Below are positions 1 through 8,687 of a DNA stretch of 64,000 bases, piece by piece. A program made the position numbers and the translations under genes. Under the pieces are notes generated by a model. It did no database searches, had not been told where the DNA came from, and saw nothing but the letters and a program-made list of their open reading frames with translations. Source of the DNA: Polaromonas sp. (GTDB lineage Bacteria; Pseudomonadota; Gammaproteobacteria; Burkholderiales; Burkholderiaceae_C); the NCBI RefSeq assembly GCF_012927455.1, contig NZ_JABBPE010000021.1, forward strand, positions 62,001 through 126,000, in the 5' to 3' direction. Position 1 is the first letter of the stretch; each line of letters opens with the position of its first letter.

Positions 1-1647
1 ATCGGGGGCATCGGGGACTGCCAGTTATCCGGGTCCATTGCGTATTACAAGACTGGCGAGCGCCCGCTGCCGGTGGCCACGGCCTCGGTGCTGCTGGCTT
101 GCATTGCCGACTCGCTACCCGGGCAGATGCCAGCAGACGACCTGCAACGGCTCATCGGGGAGCTGGACAACAGCCTGGAAAACGACGCGCTGTGCCTGAG
201 CTACCGGCAGAGTTGGGCGCGGCGATTGACGACAGAACTTGGCACGGATGGGCACTGCTTCATCGCGGCGGTGAGAAATTCTGCGCTGAAGAACCCGGCA
301 CTGTTGCTGGAGCAATGGGGTACTTTGGGTCACCCATGGCATCCGACGCACAAAGCCAAGCTGGGGCTGACTGCTGACGAAGTCGTCGCCTTCTCGCCGG
401 AATTCCAGCCGGCGCTTGAGGTGCCGCTGGCAGCGATCCGGTCGGACAAGGCGCATGCCGCGTTTTCCGAAGAAGGTGCTGACTATCGCCTATGGTTTGC
501 GCTGACGTTTCCCCTGATGTGGTCCAAGTGGGAAGACCGCCTGAACCAACTGCGGCAAGATCCTCATGCATGGTTGCCGCTGCCGCTGCATCCGTACCAG
601 GCGCAGCAATTGATTCCGCATAAATTCGCAGCAGAAATCGCGGCGGGCGACTTGCTGCTGCTGCCCGGCGTCAGCTTTACCGCGGCGCCCACCATGTCGT
701 TCCGGACCGTGGTACCCGAAGGTTCGGCGGAATTGCCGCATGTGAAATTGCCGGTTTCGCTGCGTTTGACCAGTGTGCAACGCACTGTGTCCCCCAAGTC
801 CGCCGTCATGGGGCCGCGTCTGACGCGGCTGCTCACGACCATCGTCGCGCATGAAAGCGGTTTTGGCGAAACACTGGATATCGTTGGCGAAGACGTCGGG
901 CTGCACTATATCGACCCGGACCGCGATGACGACCGCGCACGGCACTTGTCGGTCCTGTTTCGCGCCAATCCGATGCGCAAATGCACCGAGGCGCTGTTCC
1001 CGGTGCCGGTCGGCTCGCTGTTCGCAGACTCGCCTTTTGGCGGACGTCCAATCGTCACAGATTTGGTGGGCCTGTCGTTCGGCGATCACCCCAACGGGGC
1101 CCTGGCCTTTTTTGAGCGCTACGCGGCCACGGTGGTGACGGCAACGCTGAGCGCCTACCTGCTGTACGGCATCGCTTTCGAGGCGCATCAGCAAAACAGC
1201 TTCATCATGGTCAATCAACGCTACGAACCGGCGCAGCTGCTGGTGCGTGACTTTGGCGACTTGCGGGTACATGCGCCGACATTGCAGCGCGCCGGCCTGG
1301 AACTGGTGGCGTATCGCCCCGGATTTACCGTGTTTGAGTCCGCCGAGCCGGTGCGCGACAAGCTGCTGCATGCGGTCATGCTCTGCCACCTGGCGGAACT
1401 CGCGCTGCTGCTGTCACGCACTTATAACCATCCGGAGGCCAGCTTCTGGGATATTTTGCGGCGCCAGATCGAGAATGTGTTTGACCGCCTGCGTGCGCGT
1501 ACCGAGCCGCGACGCTGGGACGCCGAACGCCGTGCGCTGCTGCAAGGCGATTGGCCGGCGAAGTCGTTTCTGCGCATGCGGCTGACCGATTGCTCGGACG
1601 ACGTGCATGGCCACATGCCCAACCCGCTGAAAATCGCTGCGCTCTGA
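1..1647 (+). CDS. IucA/IucC-family NIS siderophore synthetase (5' end missing)
   Basis: The reading frame is open from base 1, so the amino end lies outside the window; 548 residues are visible. Family motifs appear in the usual order: HPWHPTHKAKLGL (near base 331), LPLHPYQ (near 586), PTMSFRT (near 690), EAHQQN (near 1180) and RDFGDLR (near 1246). These belong to the NRPS-independent siderophore synthetases, which use ATP to join a carboxylate (citrate, succinyl or similar) to an amine or hydroxylamine in the cytoplasm. The stop overlaps the next gene's start (TGATG), so the synthetase and an exporter are translationally coupled, followed by a TonB receptor. AlcC of the alcaligin system has the same neighbours, but the product cannot be deduced from this fragment. 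Confidence 0.9.
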   Translation: MGGIGDCQLSGSIAYYKTGERPLPVATASVLLACIADSLPGQMPADDLQRLIGELDNSLENDALCLSYRQSWARRLTTELGTDGHCFIAAVRNSALKNPALLLEQWGTLGHPWHPTHKAKLGLTADEVVAFSPEFQPALEVPLAAIRSDKAHAAFSEEGADYRLWFALTFPLMWSKWEDRLNQLRQDPHAWLPLPLHPYQAQQLIPHKFAAEIAAGDLLLLPGVSFTAAPTMSFRTVVPEGSAELPHVKLPVSLRLTSVQRTVSPKSAVMGPRLTRLLTTIVAHESGFGETLDIVGEDVGLHYIDPDRDDDRARHLSVLFRANPMRKCTEALFPVPVGSLFADSPFGGRPIVTDLVGLSFGDHPNGALAFFERYAATVVTATLSAYLLYGIAFEAHQQNSFIMVNQRYEPAQLLVRDFGDLRVHAPTLQRAGLELVAYRPGFTVFESAEPVRDKLLHAVMLCHLAELALLLSRTYNHPEASFWDILRRQIENVFDRLRARTEPRRWDAERRALLQGDWPAKSFLRMRLTDCSDDVHGHMPNPLKIAAL

Positions 1648-2879
1648 TGGCTAGTTCTGCAACCGGCAGCCGCACCGTGCTGCGCTGGCTGTTTCTTATC
1701 CAGCTGGTATCGATGGGCGCCATGGAAATGAGCGCGCCCTTCTGGCCGCTCCATCTGCGGGCGCTTGGAGGGCTGTCGCCGCAGGCGCTGGCCTGGGCGA
1801 GCGCCATGGCCTACGCCGGACCGCTGGCCATGGCGATGTGCTTTACCCCCTGGTGGGGCCGTCTGGGGGATCGCACGGGTCATAAGCCGATGCTGTTGCG
1901 GGCCTTGCTCGCACTGGCCGTCACCCAGCTATGGATCGGTATGGCCGACGATATCGTGACTCTGCTGGCTGTCCGTCTGGTGCAGGGCGCGCTGGCCGGA
2001 TTCATCGCCGCGGCGCAGGCCTATGGCGCAGGCCTGGTGGTGGGCGACAAGCGCGGCAGCCTGATGGCCAGGCTACAGGTGGCGACTGCGGTCGGATCGA
2101 TGGCCGGCCCGCTGGCAGGAGGGTGGCTCTTTGACACGCTCGGATTTCGATTCGTGAATATCGTCGCCGCTGCGGTTTGCCTGGCCTGCGCCATCACTGC
2201 CTGGTTGGCGCTGCCAGCCACAGCGCCGCTTTCTCGGGCACACAGCTCAAGCACCGAGCCGAAAAAGCCGTTTGCGCTTGGCGCGGTGTATGGGCTACTG
2301 CTCGGAATCGCTTTGGTGCAGACCGGAAAGATGATGCCGCAAGCGTTTTTTGGACTGTTTGTCGAACAGGTTCTTCACACGCCCGGCTGGGTCACCGGCC
2401 TGTGCTATGGCGCAACCGCCTTTGGCCTGTGCATCGCCGCGCCATTCTGGGGAAGACGATTTGATGGCCAGCCGTCCGCGACCGTGTTGAGCCAGGTGCA
2501 ATGGGTGTGCTGGGCGTGCGCGGCAATCGCCCTAGTGCAGGCAACCAGCCACAACCTCTACCTCTTCATCCTGGCCCGAGTGCTGTGGGGTGTTTGCCTG
2601 GCCGCGCTGTTGCCGGTGTTTTATGGACTGCTGTCGCGCCAGGCGGATGGGCAGCAGCAAGGCCGCGTGCTGGGCGCAGGAAACAGCGCTGCGAAAGCCG
2701 GCGCACTGCTCGGTGCCGGCGGCGGGGGATTGATTCTGGCCTGGATTCCGATCCAGTACGCCTTCTGGCCCGTCGCCCTGGTCTATGCCATCGCCGCCAT
2801 CGGCCTGCGTTTTATTCGAACAGAAGAAAGTGCGGCGACTAGAGCGCAGCGCGGCGCGTCCGCAATAAACCCAGGTTAG
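1647..2879 (+). CDS. MFS transporter, probable siderophore exporter
   Basis: This 410-residue protein starts at the ATG that overlaps the synthetase stop codon. It is hydrophobic throughout, with about 12 predicted membrane spans. Between spans 2 and 3 lies the MFS motif A, seen as GRLGDRTGHK (near base 1858). Length and motif fit the major facilitator superfamily. Its place between a siderophore synthetase and a siderophore receptor suggests export of the newly made siderophore across the inner membrane, as proposed for AlcS-type proteins. That role is inferred from context; the sequence alone shows only an MFS carrier. An earlier in-frame start (1551) would lie inside the synthetase and is unlikely. 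Confidence 0.85.
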   Translation: MASSATGSRTVLRWLFLIQLVSMGAMEMSAPFWPLHLRALGGLSPQALAWASAMAYAGPLAMAMCFTPWWGRLGDRTGHKPMLLRALLALAVTQLWIGMADDIVTLLAVRLVQGALAGFIAAAQAYGAGLVVGDKRGSLMARLQVATAVGSMAGPLAGGWLFDTLGFRFVNIVAAAVCLACAITAWLALPATAPLSRAHSSSTEPKKPFALGAVYGLLLGIALVQTGKMMPQAFFGLFVEQVLHTPGWVTGLCYGATAFGLCIAAPFWGRRFDGQPSATVLSQVQWVCWACAAIALVQATSHNLYLFILARVLWGVCLAALLPVFYGLLSRQADGQQQGRVLGAGNSAAKAGALLGAGGGGLILAWIPIQYAFWPVALVYAIAAIGLRFIRTEESAATRAQRGASAINPG

Positions 2880-2906
2880 CACCTCTCTTAGCAATCAAAG
2901 GAAAAA

Positions 2907-5015
2907 ATGAAACCCAAGCTTCGAAAATTCCCCCTCATCGTTGCAGCCGCTTGTGCTGTTTTAGGACAAGCCGCCCATGCTGAAACCGTTTTACCGGCCG
3001 TTGTCGTGACAGAAAAGCTTGAGTCAGGCGGCAGCTACGAGGCGGCGCAATCTTCAGCAGCGACAAAAATAGCCGTGCCACTGCGCGATGTGCCGCAGGC
3101 GGTGAATGTGGTGCCCAAAGCGGTAATGCGCGATCAAAACGCCTTGTCGGTGCAGGACGCCTTGCAAAATGTGCCGGGATTGGGGTTCAGCGTCGGCGAT
3201 GGCCAGCGCGACCAGGTGACGATTCGTGGCTTTTCGGCCATCAATGATCAATTTGTCGACGGTGTGCGTGACGACGCTTTGTACTTCCGTGACCTGTCGA
3301 ACATTGAAAGAATCGAAGTGCTCAAGGGGCCGTCCTCAGTGCTGTATGGGCGCGGCTCGGCCGGCGGCCTGATTAACCGCGTGACAAAGAAGCCTCGAGC
3401 AGAACCGGCGCTGGAAATCGGCGCGACGCTGGGATCAGCAGGACAAAAGCGCGGCGAATTCGATCTCGGCACCGCCAGTTCCGACAAGGAGACATTGTTT
3501 CGCCTGACCGGCGCGCTGGAAGATTCGACAAGCTTTCGCAACCAGTATTTCCTGGAACGGCAGGTGATTGCGCCGTCCGTCACTTTCAAGCTGCGCCCGC
3601 AAACCACCCTGACGCTGCAGGCCGACTATTTAAAAGACAAGCGCCTGGCCGACCAGGGTGTGCCGAGTTTTCGCGGCCGCCCGGTCGATGTTCCGATTGA
3701 AACGTATTTCGGCGCGGCCAATGGGCGGGACCGCGCGTTCGTCCAATCCGAAGTCGCCAGCGGCACCATCACGCTGGACCACGCATTCAACGCCGGGTTA
3801 AAACTGCACTCGGTGCTGCGCGGCTACGACTATTCACTGGATCGCAATTACACGACGATCGGTAAAGTGACGACCACCGCAAATCCGACAGTGACCATCG
3901 CGCAGACGCGCCGCCTGCGCGATGAGCAGGGCTACTACTTCCAAAACGAACTATCGCAAAAGGCGCAATGGGGCGATACGCAGCACCAATTGCTTTACGG
4001 CCTGGAGTTGGGGCGGCAGAACAAGAGCGAGCAGCTAGCGTCGCGCAACAACGTCGCGACTTACAACTTGTTCAATCCCGTCCTCGCCAACTTGGCACCG
4101 CTTCCCGCGACTATCGTTCCAAGCGCCGACAACCAGAACCGTGTGAATATTGCTGCGCTGTACTTGCAGGACCTTGTGACGCTGAGTCCGCAATGGAAAG
4201 TGCTGGGCGGCTTGCGTTATGACAAGCTCGAACAAACGCGGGACGACCGCACCGCGCGCAACGTCGACATGCAGCGCACCGACAACACGCTGTCGCCGCG
4301 AATTGGCGCGGTCTACCAGCCGACAGAACAGGTTTCTGTCTATGCGGGTTACAGCCGGTCGTTCCAGCCGCTCTCCGATTCATTCGTGTTTCGTGCCAAC
4401 AGCGACCAGTTAAAACCAACGCAGACCGAGAACAAGGAAGTCGGCGTCAAGCTCGATATCGGCGCCAAGGCGAGCTTGAGCGCGGCGGTGTTCGACATGT
4501 CTCAAACGAACATCCAGGTGGCCGATCCGGCCAATCCGAATTTTTCCATCCCGGTGGGTAAGCAGCGCACGCGCGGACTCGAACTGGCGTTCGCTGGCGA
4601 GGTCGCGCCGCAGTGGGAAATCATCAGCGGCTATTCCTATATGAAGGGCAGCATCACCGAATCGACCGAGCTTACTTCGGCTGGCACGCCGTTCCAGGGC
4701 AATACGGCCGCGCTGACGCCGCGGCACAGCCTGAATCTTTGGCTCAAGCGCAAGTTCAACGAGCGGTATTACGTCGCGGCAGGTGGGCGAGCGGAATCTT
4801 CGCGGTACGCATCTCCCGACAACCTGACCGTATTGCCGGGTTACGGCGTGATCAATCTGGGTGCCGGCTATGAGGAAAAAAAGTTCGACGTCGCCGTCAC
4901 GCTGAAAAACCTCTTGAACCGGAAATATTTCGCTGCCGCGCACAGCGGTGCCAACGACTACAACATGCCGGGCGAGCCGCGTTCGCTGCTTGTCAGCGCG
5001 CGGTACCGGTTTTAA
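2907..5015 (+). CDS. TonB-dependent siderophore receptor
   Basis: The 702-residue outer-membrane protein starts at an ATG preceded by AAAGGA. A signal peptide ends near AHA (residue 25) and is followed by a TonB-box-like stretch, LPAVVVTEK. The plug domain follows, with SVQDALQNVPG and the typical IERIEVLKGPSSVLYGRG and GGLINRVTKKP motifs (residues about 130-165). The rest is a beta-barrel ending in the aromatic residue of ARYRF, as in most outer-membrane barrels. The plug motifs resemble the Fiu/FcuA/FauA-type siderophore receptor group. It follows the exporter gene by 27 bases in the same operon. It probably imports the ferric form of the siderophore made by the upstream synthetase; ligand identity is not visible. 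Confidence 0.93.
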   Translation: MKPKLRKFPLIVAAACAVLGQAAHAETVLPAVVVTEKLESGGSYEAAQSSAATKIAVPLRDVPQAVNVVPKAVMRDQNALSVQDALQNVPGLGFSVGDGQRDQVTIRGFSAINDQFVDGVRDDALYFRDLSNIERIEVLKGPSSVLYGRGSAGGLINRVTKKPRAEPALEIGATLGSAGQKRGEFDLGTASSDKETLFRLTGALEDSTSFRNQYFLERQVIAPSVTFKLRPQTTLTLQADYLKDKRLADQGVPSFRGRPVDVPIETYFGAANGRDRAFVQSEVASGTITLDHAFNAGLKLHSVLRGYDYSLDRNYTTIGKVTTTANPTVTIAQTRRLRDEQGYYFQNELSQKAQWGDTQHQLLYGLELGRQNKSEQLASRNNVATYNLFNPVLANLAPLPATIVPSADNQNRVNIAALYLQDLVTLSPQWKVLGGLRYDKLEQTRDDRTARNVDMQRTDNTLSPRIGAVYQPTEQVSVYAGYSRSFQPLSDSFVFRANSDQLKPTQTENKEVGVKLDIGAKASLSAAVFDMSQTNIQVADPANPNFSIPVGKQRTRGLELAFAGEVAPQWEIISGYSYMKGSITESTELTSAGTPFQGNTAALTPRHSLNLWLKRKFNERYYVAAGGRAESSRYASPDNLTVLPGYGVINLGAGYEEKKFDVAVTLKNLLNRKYFAAAHSGANDYNMPGEPRSLLVSARYRF

Positions 5016-5021
5016 GCACGG

Positions 5022-6272
5022 ATGCATTTTCCGGGCACCCGCCACCAAAAACCATTTTCAAATCGCATGCTTGGCGGTCGAACACGGTCGCTGCTGCGAC
5101 AGCTCCATTTGTGGACCGGACTCTGCTTTGGCACGCTGTTCGTGCTTTCCGGGCTGACCGGAAGCGCCATTGTGTGGCTGCCCGAAATCGACAGCATGCT
5201 CAACCCGGGCCTGTTTCGGGTTGCCCCGGCGCCTGGGGTCAACCCGGATGCCTCTGCATCGATAACGCCGGCAAGGGTGCAGCAAGTTTTTGAGCGCCTG
5301 GCTGTTGATCCGCGCTACGGACAACCGACACAGATAACGCTTGCGGCGCGGGCTGATGAAACGGTCATTGCCTGGTATCGCAACGGGCCGTCAAAACAGG
5401 CTTCGCCGCTTCTGCTGCAAACCTCTCGCCAAGTAATGCTCAACCCTGGGACGCTGCAGATTGCCGGTGAGCGGAACTGGGGCGACATCGGGATGTCGCG
5501 GCGCCTCCTGATGCCGACGCTGTTTCATTTGCATCGCTACTTGCTGGCAGGCGAAATTGGCAAGACGGTGATCGGCATTTCCGGGCTGATGCTGCTGATC
5601 ACTTCAAGCGCCGGTGCCCTGTTGTGGTGGCCCAAACCCCAGAGCAAGGCGCTGCGCCAGGCGATCACGATTTCCCATGGCGGATCGTGGCCGCGCTTTT
5701 TCCATAGCTCTCACCGGGTGGCCGGTTTTTTTGCCGCGCCGGTGCTGGTCATGCTTGGATTTTCCGGCTGGTATTTCAATCTGCCGAAGTGGGTGACGCC
5801 CATCGTCAGCAGCGTGGCGACCGTGTCGGCGTCGGCCAAGCTGATCAACCAGATGCCTGTCAGTGGCGCACCGCTTTCGCCTGGACAGGCCATGCAGGCC
5901 GCTCAAGCGCTTTACCCGAATGCGCGGATCTCACGCATCGCACTGCCGGCCACGCCTTCCATGCCGTATGAAATCAGGCTGCGGCAACCCGGTGAAATAC
6001 GCCAGGGCGACGGCGCAACGCGCATCACGATTGACGCGTACACGGGAAGCATCTTGCAGGTGCGAGACCCCTTGCGAGCGCCCGGCGGCGACATCTTTCT
6101 CAATTGGCTGTTCCCGCTTCACAGCGGTGAGGCGTTTGGAAACGCCGGCAAGATTTTTATCAGCGTCTTTGGCTTTTTACCGCTGTTTTTTTTGCTGACA
6201 GGGTTGGCCGTCTGGATGAAACGAAAGAAAAGGCCCGCCCGTGTAAATGAAAATAATTGTCATCGCAGCTGA
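5022..6272 (+). CDS. PepSY-domain membrane protein, candidate ferric-siderophore reductase
   Basis: This is a 416-residue protein beginning 7 bases after the receptor gene. Four hydrophobic segments are visible: residues about 22-47 (LHLWTGLCFGTLFVLSG), 180-205, 232-250 and a last one before the basic tail MKRKKRP. Large periplasmic stretches lie between spans 1-2 and 3-4. The arrangement and the conserved HLWTG, FHLHRYLL and LFPLHSGEAFG stretches match the PepSY-associated membrane protein family (PiuB/FoxB/FegB-like) often encoded beside TonB receptors. Some family members reduce or release iron from siderophores in the periplasm or inner membrane; for this protein that role is inferred from family and operon context. 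A Fur-box-like palindrome overlaps its last codons. Confidence 0.85.
   Translation: MHFPGTRHQKPFSNRMLGGRTRSLLRQLHLWTGLCFGTLFVLSGLTGSAIVWLPEIDSMLNPGLFRVAPAPGVNPDASASITPARVQQVFERLAVDPRYGQPTQITLAARADETVIAWYRNGPSKQASPLLLQTSRQVMLNPGTLQIAGERNWGDIGMSRRLLMPTLFHLHRYLLAGEIGKTVIGISGLMLLITSSAGALLWWPKPQSKALRQAITISHGGSWPRFFHSSHRVAGFFAAPVLVMLGFSGWYFNLPKWVTPIVSSVATVSASAKLINQMPVSGAPLSPGQAMQAAQALYPNARISRIALPATPSMPYEIRLRQPGEIRQGDGATRITIDAYTGSILQVRDPLRAPGGDIFLNWLFPLHSGEAFGNAGKIFISVFGFLPLFFLLTGLAVWMKRKKRPARVNENNCHRS
6248..6262. promoter_or_regulatory. Fur-box-like palindrome at a convergent gene junction
   Basis: The 15-mer TGAAAATAATTGTCA matches the 7-1-7 Fur consensus TGATAATNATTATCA at 12 of 14 defined positions, with mismatches at the fourth base of each arm. 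It overlaps the last codons of the PepSY gene and faces the end of gluQ, so no downstream promoter target is obvious. It could be a relic, or could drive an antisense or short RNA. Matrix scoring against the genome would be needed. Confidence 0.4.
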
Positions 6273-6314
6273 AAGCGGTGTGCGTCCACGAGTCGTTGCC
6301 GATGCAGCAATTTG

Positions 6315-7268
6315 TCAGGTCTGGTACCGGTTGGCCCAAAGCGGCACGGCTTGCTGCAGCCACTCGGCCGGTGTGCGGGCGCTGATCTGGCCCGGCAGCT
6401 CCAGCGTCTGGCCGGCCTGCTCAAGCAATGCCAGCGGGTCGCGCGTGTCAAGTGCCCGCGCGCCGTTTTGCTTGGACAGCTTTTCGCCGTCGGCGCCCAG
6501 TACCAGCGGCGTGTGCAGGTAGCGCGGCGTTGGCAAGCCAAGCGCGCGCTGCAGCAAAATTTGCCGCGCCGTGTTGTCGGCCAGGTCTTCGCCGCGCACG
6601 ATGTCGGTGATGCCCTGGGCCGCATCGTCGACCACCATGGCGAGCTGGTAGGCCCAGAGGCCGTCGGCGCGCTTGAGCACAAAGTCGCCTACGTCCCGGC
6701 TGACGTTCTGCGTTTGCCGGCCCAGTCGGCGGTCTTGCCAGAGTAGTTCGTTAGCTATAAATTTAATAGCTGCTTGCGCCCGTCCTGATTGGGCTAGAGC
6801 ACTATTTGATTGGTATTTATCGGTCTGCAGGCGCCACGCGCGCGCCGGCTTACCGTTCAGGCCGCCGCGACAGCTGCCGGGATACACCAGTTCGCCATGG
6901 CGTTGCTGCGGCTGACCGCGCTGTGCCAGCGCGCGTGCGATGTCTTGCCGGCTGCAGCCGCAGGGGTAGGCCAGCCCTTGCGCAATCAATTGATCCAGCG
7001 CGTTTTGATAAAGAGCGCCGCGCCGCGACTGGTAGAGCGGCGGTTCGTCGGGTAAGAGGCTACAGGCCGCGAGCTGCGCAAGAATGGTTTCGTCGGCGCC
7101 CGCCACGCAGCGTGGCATATCGACGTCTTCAATCCGGACCAGCCAGCGGCCACCGTGCGCGCGCGCATCCAGCCAGCTGGCCAGTGCCGCAACCAGTGAG
7201 CCCGCATGCAATGGGCCGGTTGGGGAGGGCGCGAACCTGCCTTTATAACCAGACAGATAACAAGCCAT
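6315..7268 (-). CDS. gluQ: Glutamyl-Q tRNA(Asp) synthetase
   Basis: This 317-residue protein is a paralogue of the glutamyl-tRNA synthetase catalytic core without an anticodon-binding domain. Family members attach glutamate to queuosine-34 of tRNA(Asp). The HIGH-type motif appears as [11 protein letters not shown] (residues 12-22), the acceptor site as RIEDVD, zinc-ligand cysteines in YPCGCSR and YPGSCRGG, and the KMSKS-type loop as KLSKQNG near residue 270. Residues about 155-175 ([19 protein letters not shown]) are encoded by a copy of a dispersed repeat (family A) and fall in a region that varies between family members. The frame is preserved, so the protein is probably still functional. 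The ATG start lies beside a family B repeat. Confidence 0.93.
   Translation of the reverse strand: MACYLSGYKGRFAPSPTGPLHAGSLVAALASWLDARAHGGRWLVRIEDVDMPRCVAGADETILAQLAACSLLPDEPPLYQSRRGALYQNALDQLIAQGLAYPCGCSRQDIARALAQRGQPQQRHGELVYPGSCRGGLNGKPARAWRLQTDKYQSNSALAQSGRAQAAIKFIANELLWQDRRLGRQTQNVSRDVGDFVLKRADGLWAYQLAMVVDDAAQGITDIVRGEDLADNTARQILLQRALGLPTPRYLHTPLVLGADGEKLSKQNGARALDTRDPLALLEQAGQTLELPGQISARTPAEWLQQAVPLWANRYQT
6754..6800 (+). repeat. Family A dispersed repeat inside gluQ
   Basis: The copy has the shared layout: GCTAT, a short A/T spacer, ATAGCTGCTTGCGCCCGT, a variable 8-10 base spacer and GGGCTAGAG. It lies antisense to gluQ and is read through in frame by that gene. Other copies are at 17769, 33525, 37983, 39660, 52944, 55383 and 58083. 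Confidence 0.85.
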
Positions 7269-7298
7269 AAGCAGGAAGGAACGGTGCTGGGGCTAACA

Positions 7299-7464
7299 CG
7301 GCCGCAGCGCCGGGCCGCCCCCAAGCAAGGCCAGCCCCCGAGGGGCTGGAGCCTGCGGCTCCAATCGTGCTTGAGCACGATTGGACAGGCGACAGAGGCG
7401 AAGCGTCTCGCGAGCCGCGGCCTGCAAGGCCTCGCGCAATACACGCAGTGAAAAGCGTGGGGGC
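7299..7464 (+). repeat. Family B dispersed repeat between gluQ and an oxidoreductase
   Basis: The element begins with GGCCGCAGCGCCGGGCCG and ends with GTGAAAAGCGTGGGGGC, sequences shared with copies at 19266, 20626 (inverted) and 47405. Its centre carries a perfect 11-2-11 inverted repeat (7361-7384) and a second hairpin around 7335-7360. The 10-mer GGGGCTAACA occurs on both sides (7289-7298 and 7460-7469), which could be a target duplication. The right end supplies the last base of the oxidoreductase stop codon. Confidence 0.75.
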
Positions 7465-8540
7465 TAACAAATTTCCAGGGCCATTTCCAGACCCGACACA
7501 AAGCCGTCTTCAACCCGATGCCCGAGGCACCAGTCGCCACAAACGCCCAGGCGTGATTTGGCGTCCCATGCATGGGATTTGCCCAGCGGCTCAATGGTCT
7601 GGCTATGGCGCCAGCGGTGCACCACGGCGTGTGGCGGTTCAGCGCGTATGCCGGTGACCTCGGCGAAGGCTTTGAGCAGCTTGCCCTTGACGCGCTCGGC
7701 GTCGTCTTCAAGGTGGCGCTGTGACCACTCGGAGCTGGCCTGCACGGTCCAGCGCTCCAGCGGGCTGCGCCCGGGCTTGGACGATTCACGGGCCAGCCAG
7801 GCAATGCGGTGGTGCGTGCTGCGCGCCGCATTCCACTGCGGCCCCAGGTGCGCCAGCGTGGGCTGAATCGCCTGGGGAAAGGCCAGCATCAAAGTCCAGC
7901 AAGGCGCGACGCTGACGCCGGCCAGCGCCGTCTGCAACGGTTTGCCCTGCTGTGAACTGAGCAGCAAGCCCTGCGCCTGAGCAGCCGGAATGGCCAGAAC
8001 GACCGCGTCAAAACCCGAGTGAACCCGGCCCGGGCCAGGGCCTTCGATTTGCAGCTGCCAGCGCTGCGGATGCAGCTTGTCGGCTTCGATCTGGACGACT
8101 TCGGTTTCCAGCAGCAACCGGCCGGCGTCGGCGAGCGGCCGGGCCCAGTGTTCCACCAGCGCATTCATGCCGGGCGAAGCCACCCAGTGCGCTTCCTTGG
8201 GCGGCGGCGATGCGGCGACGACGCGGCCGTGCTCGTCAAGAATGCGCACTGTATTGGCGCTCCACGGGCGCACCAGGGCGGGCGTCAGCGCCAGCGCTTT
8301 TGCAAAGCGCGTATCGCGCACGGTGAAGTACTGCGTGCCGTGGTCAAAGCTGCCAAAGTCGCTTTCTCGGGTGGCCATGCGACCGCCTACCCCGTGGCTT
8401 TTCTCGAACACCGTGACACGGTGGCCGGCCTGCACCAGCGTGCGCGCGCAGGCGATGCCGGCAATGCCGGCACCGACCACTGCAAAGTGGCGCTGCGCCG
8501 ATGTTTTTTCAGAAGAAGCAGTGGGGGATTTTTTTGTCAT
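7464..8540 (-). CDS. FAD-dependent amine-oxidase-like oxidoreductase
   Basis: The product is a 358-residue protein with a dinucleotide-binding motif, VVGAGIAGIACARTL (residues about 21-35), then an FEKSHGVGGRMATR stretch typical of flavin amine oxidases and renalase-like proteins. The carboxy part repeats the FAD-contact pattern (LGVCGDWCLGHRVEDGFVSG), in which the flavin contacts a GD motif near the end. The substrate is unknown. The amino terminus before the Rossmann fold is short and hydrophilic, with no signal peptide, so a cytoplasmic location is expected. The gene lies between a LysR gene and gluQ on the same strand, with no clear functional link. Its stop codon sits exactly at the edge of a family B repeat. 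Confidence 0.85.
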   Translation of the reverse strand: MTKKSPTASSEKTSAQRHFAVVGAGIAGIACARTLVQAGHRVTVFEKSHGVGGRMATRESDFGSFDHGTQYFTVRDTRFAKALALTPALVRPWSANTVRILDEHGRVVAASPPPKEAHWVASPGMNALVEHWARPLADAGRLLLETEVVQIEADKLHPQRWQLQIEGPGPGRVHSGFDAVVLAIPAAQAQGLLLSSQQGKPLQTALAGVSVAPCWTLMLAFPQAIQPTLAHLGPQWNAARSTHHRIAWLARESSKPGRSPLERWTVQASSEWSQRHLEDDAERVKGKLLKAFAEVTGIRAEPPHAVVHRWRHSQTIEPLGKSHAWDAKSRLGVCGDWCLGHRVEDGFVSGLEMALEIC

Positions 8541-8687
8541 GTCTTGGTACTTTTCCGGTTTGATGAAAGCGTGCTGTTTCTAGGTTGAAAGGTCTTCATC
8601 ACGGTTTCGTTATGGCTGTTGAGGCATCGACGAAACCATACGCGCACTCTACACGCAGCAGCGGCGTGCCGGCCCCGCAAGCCGCTT

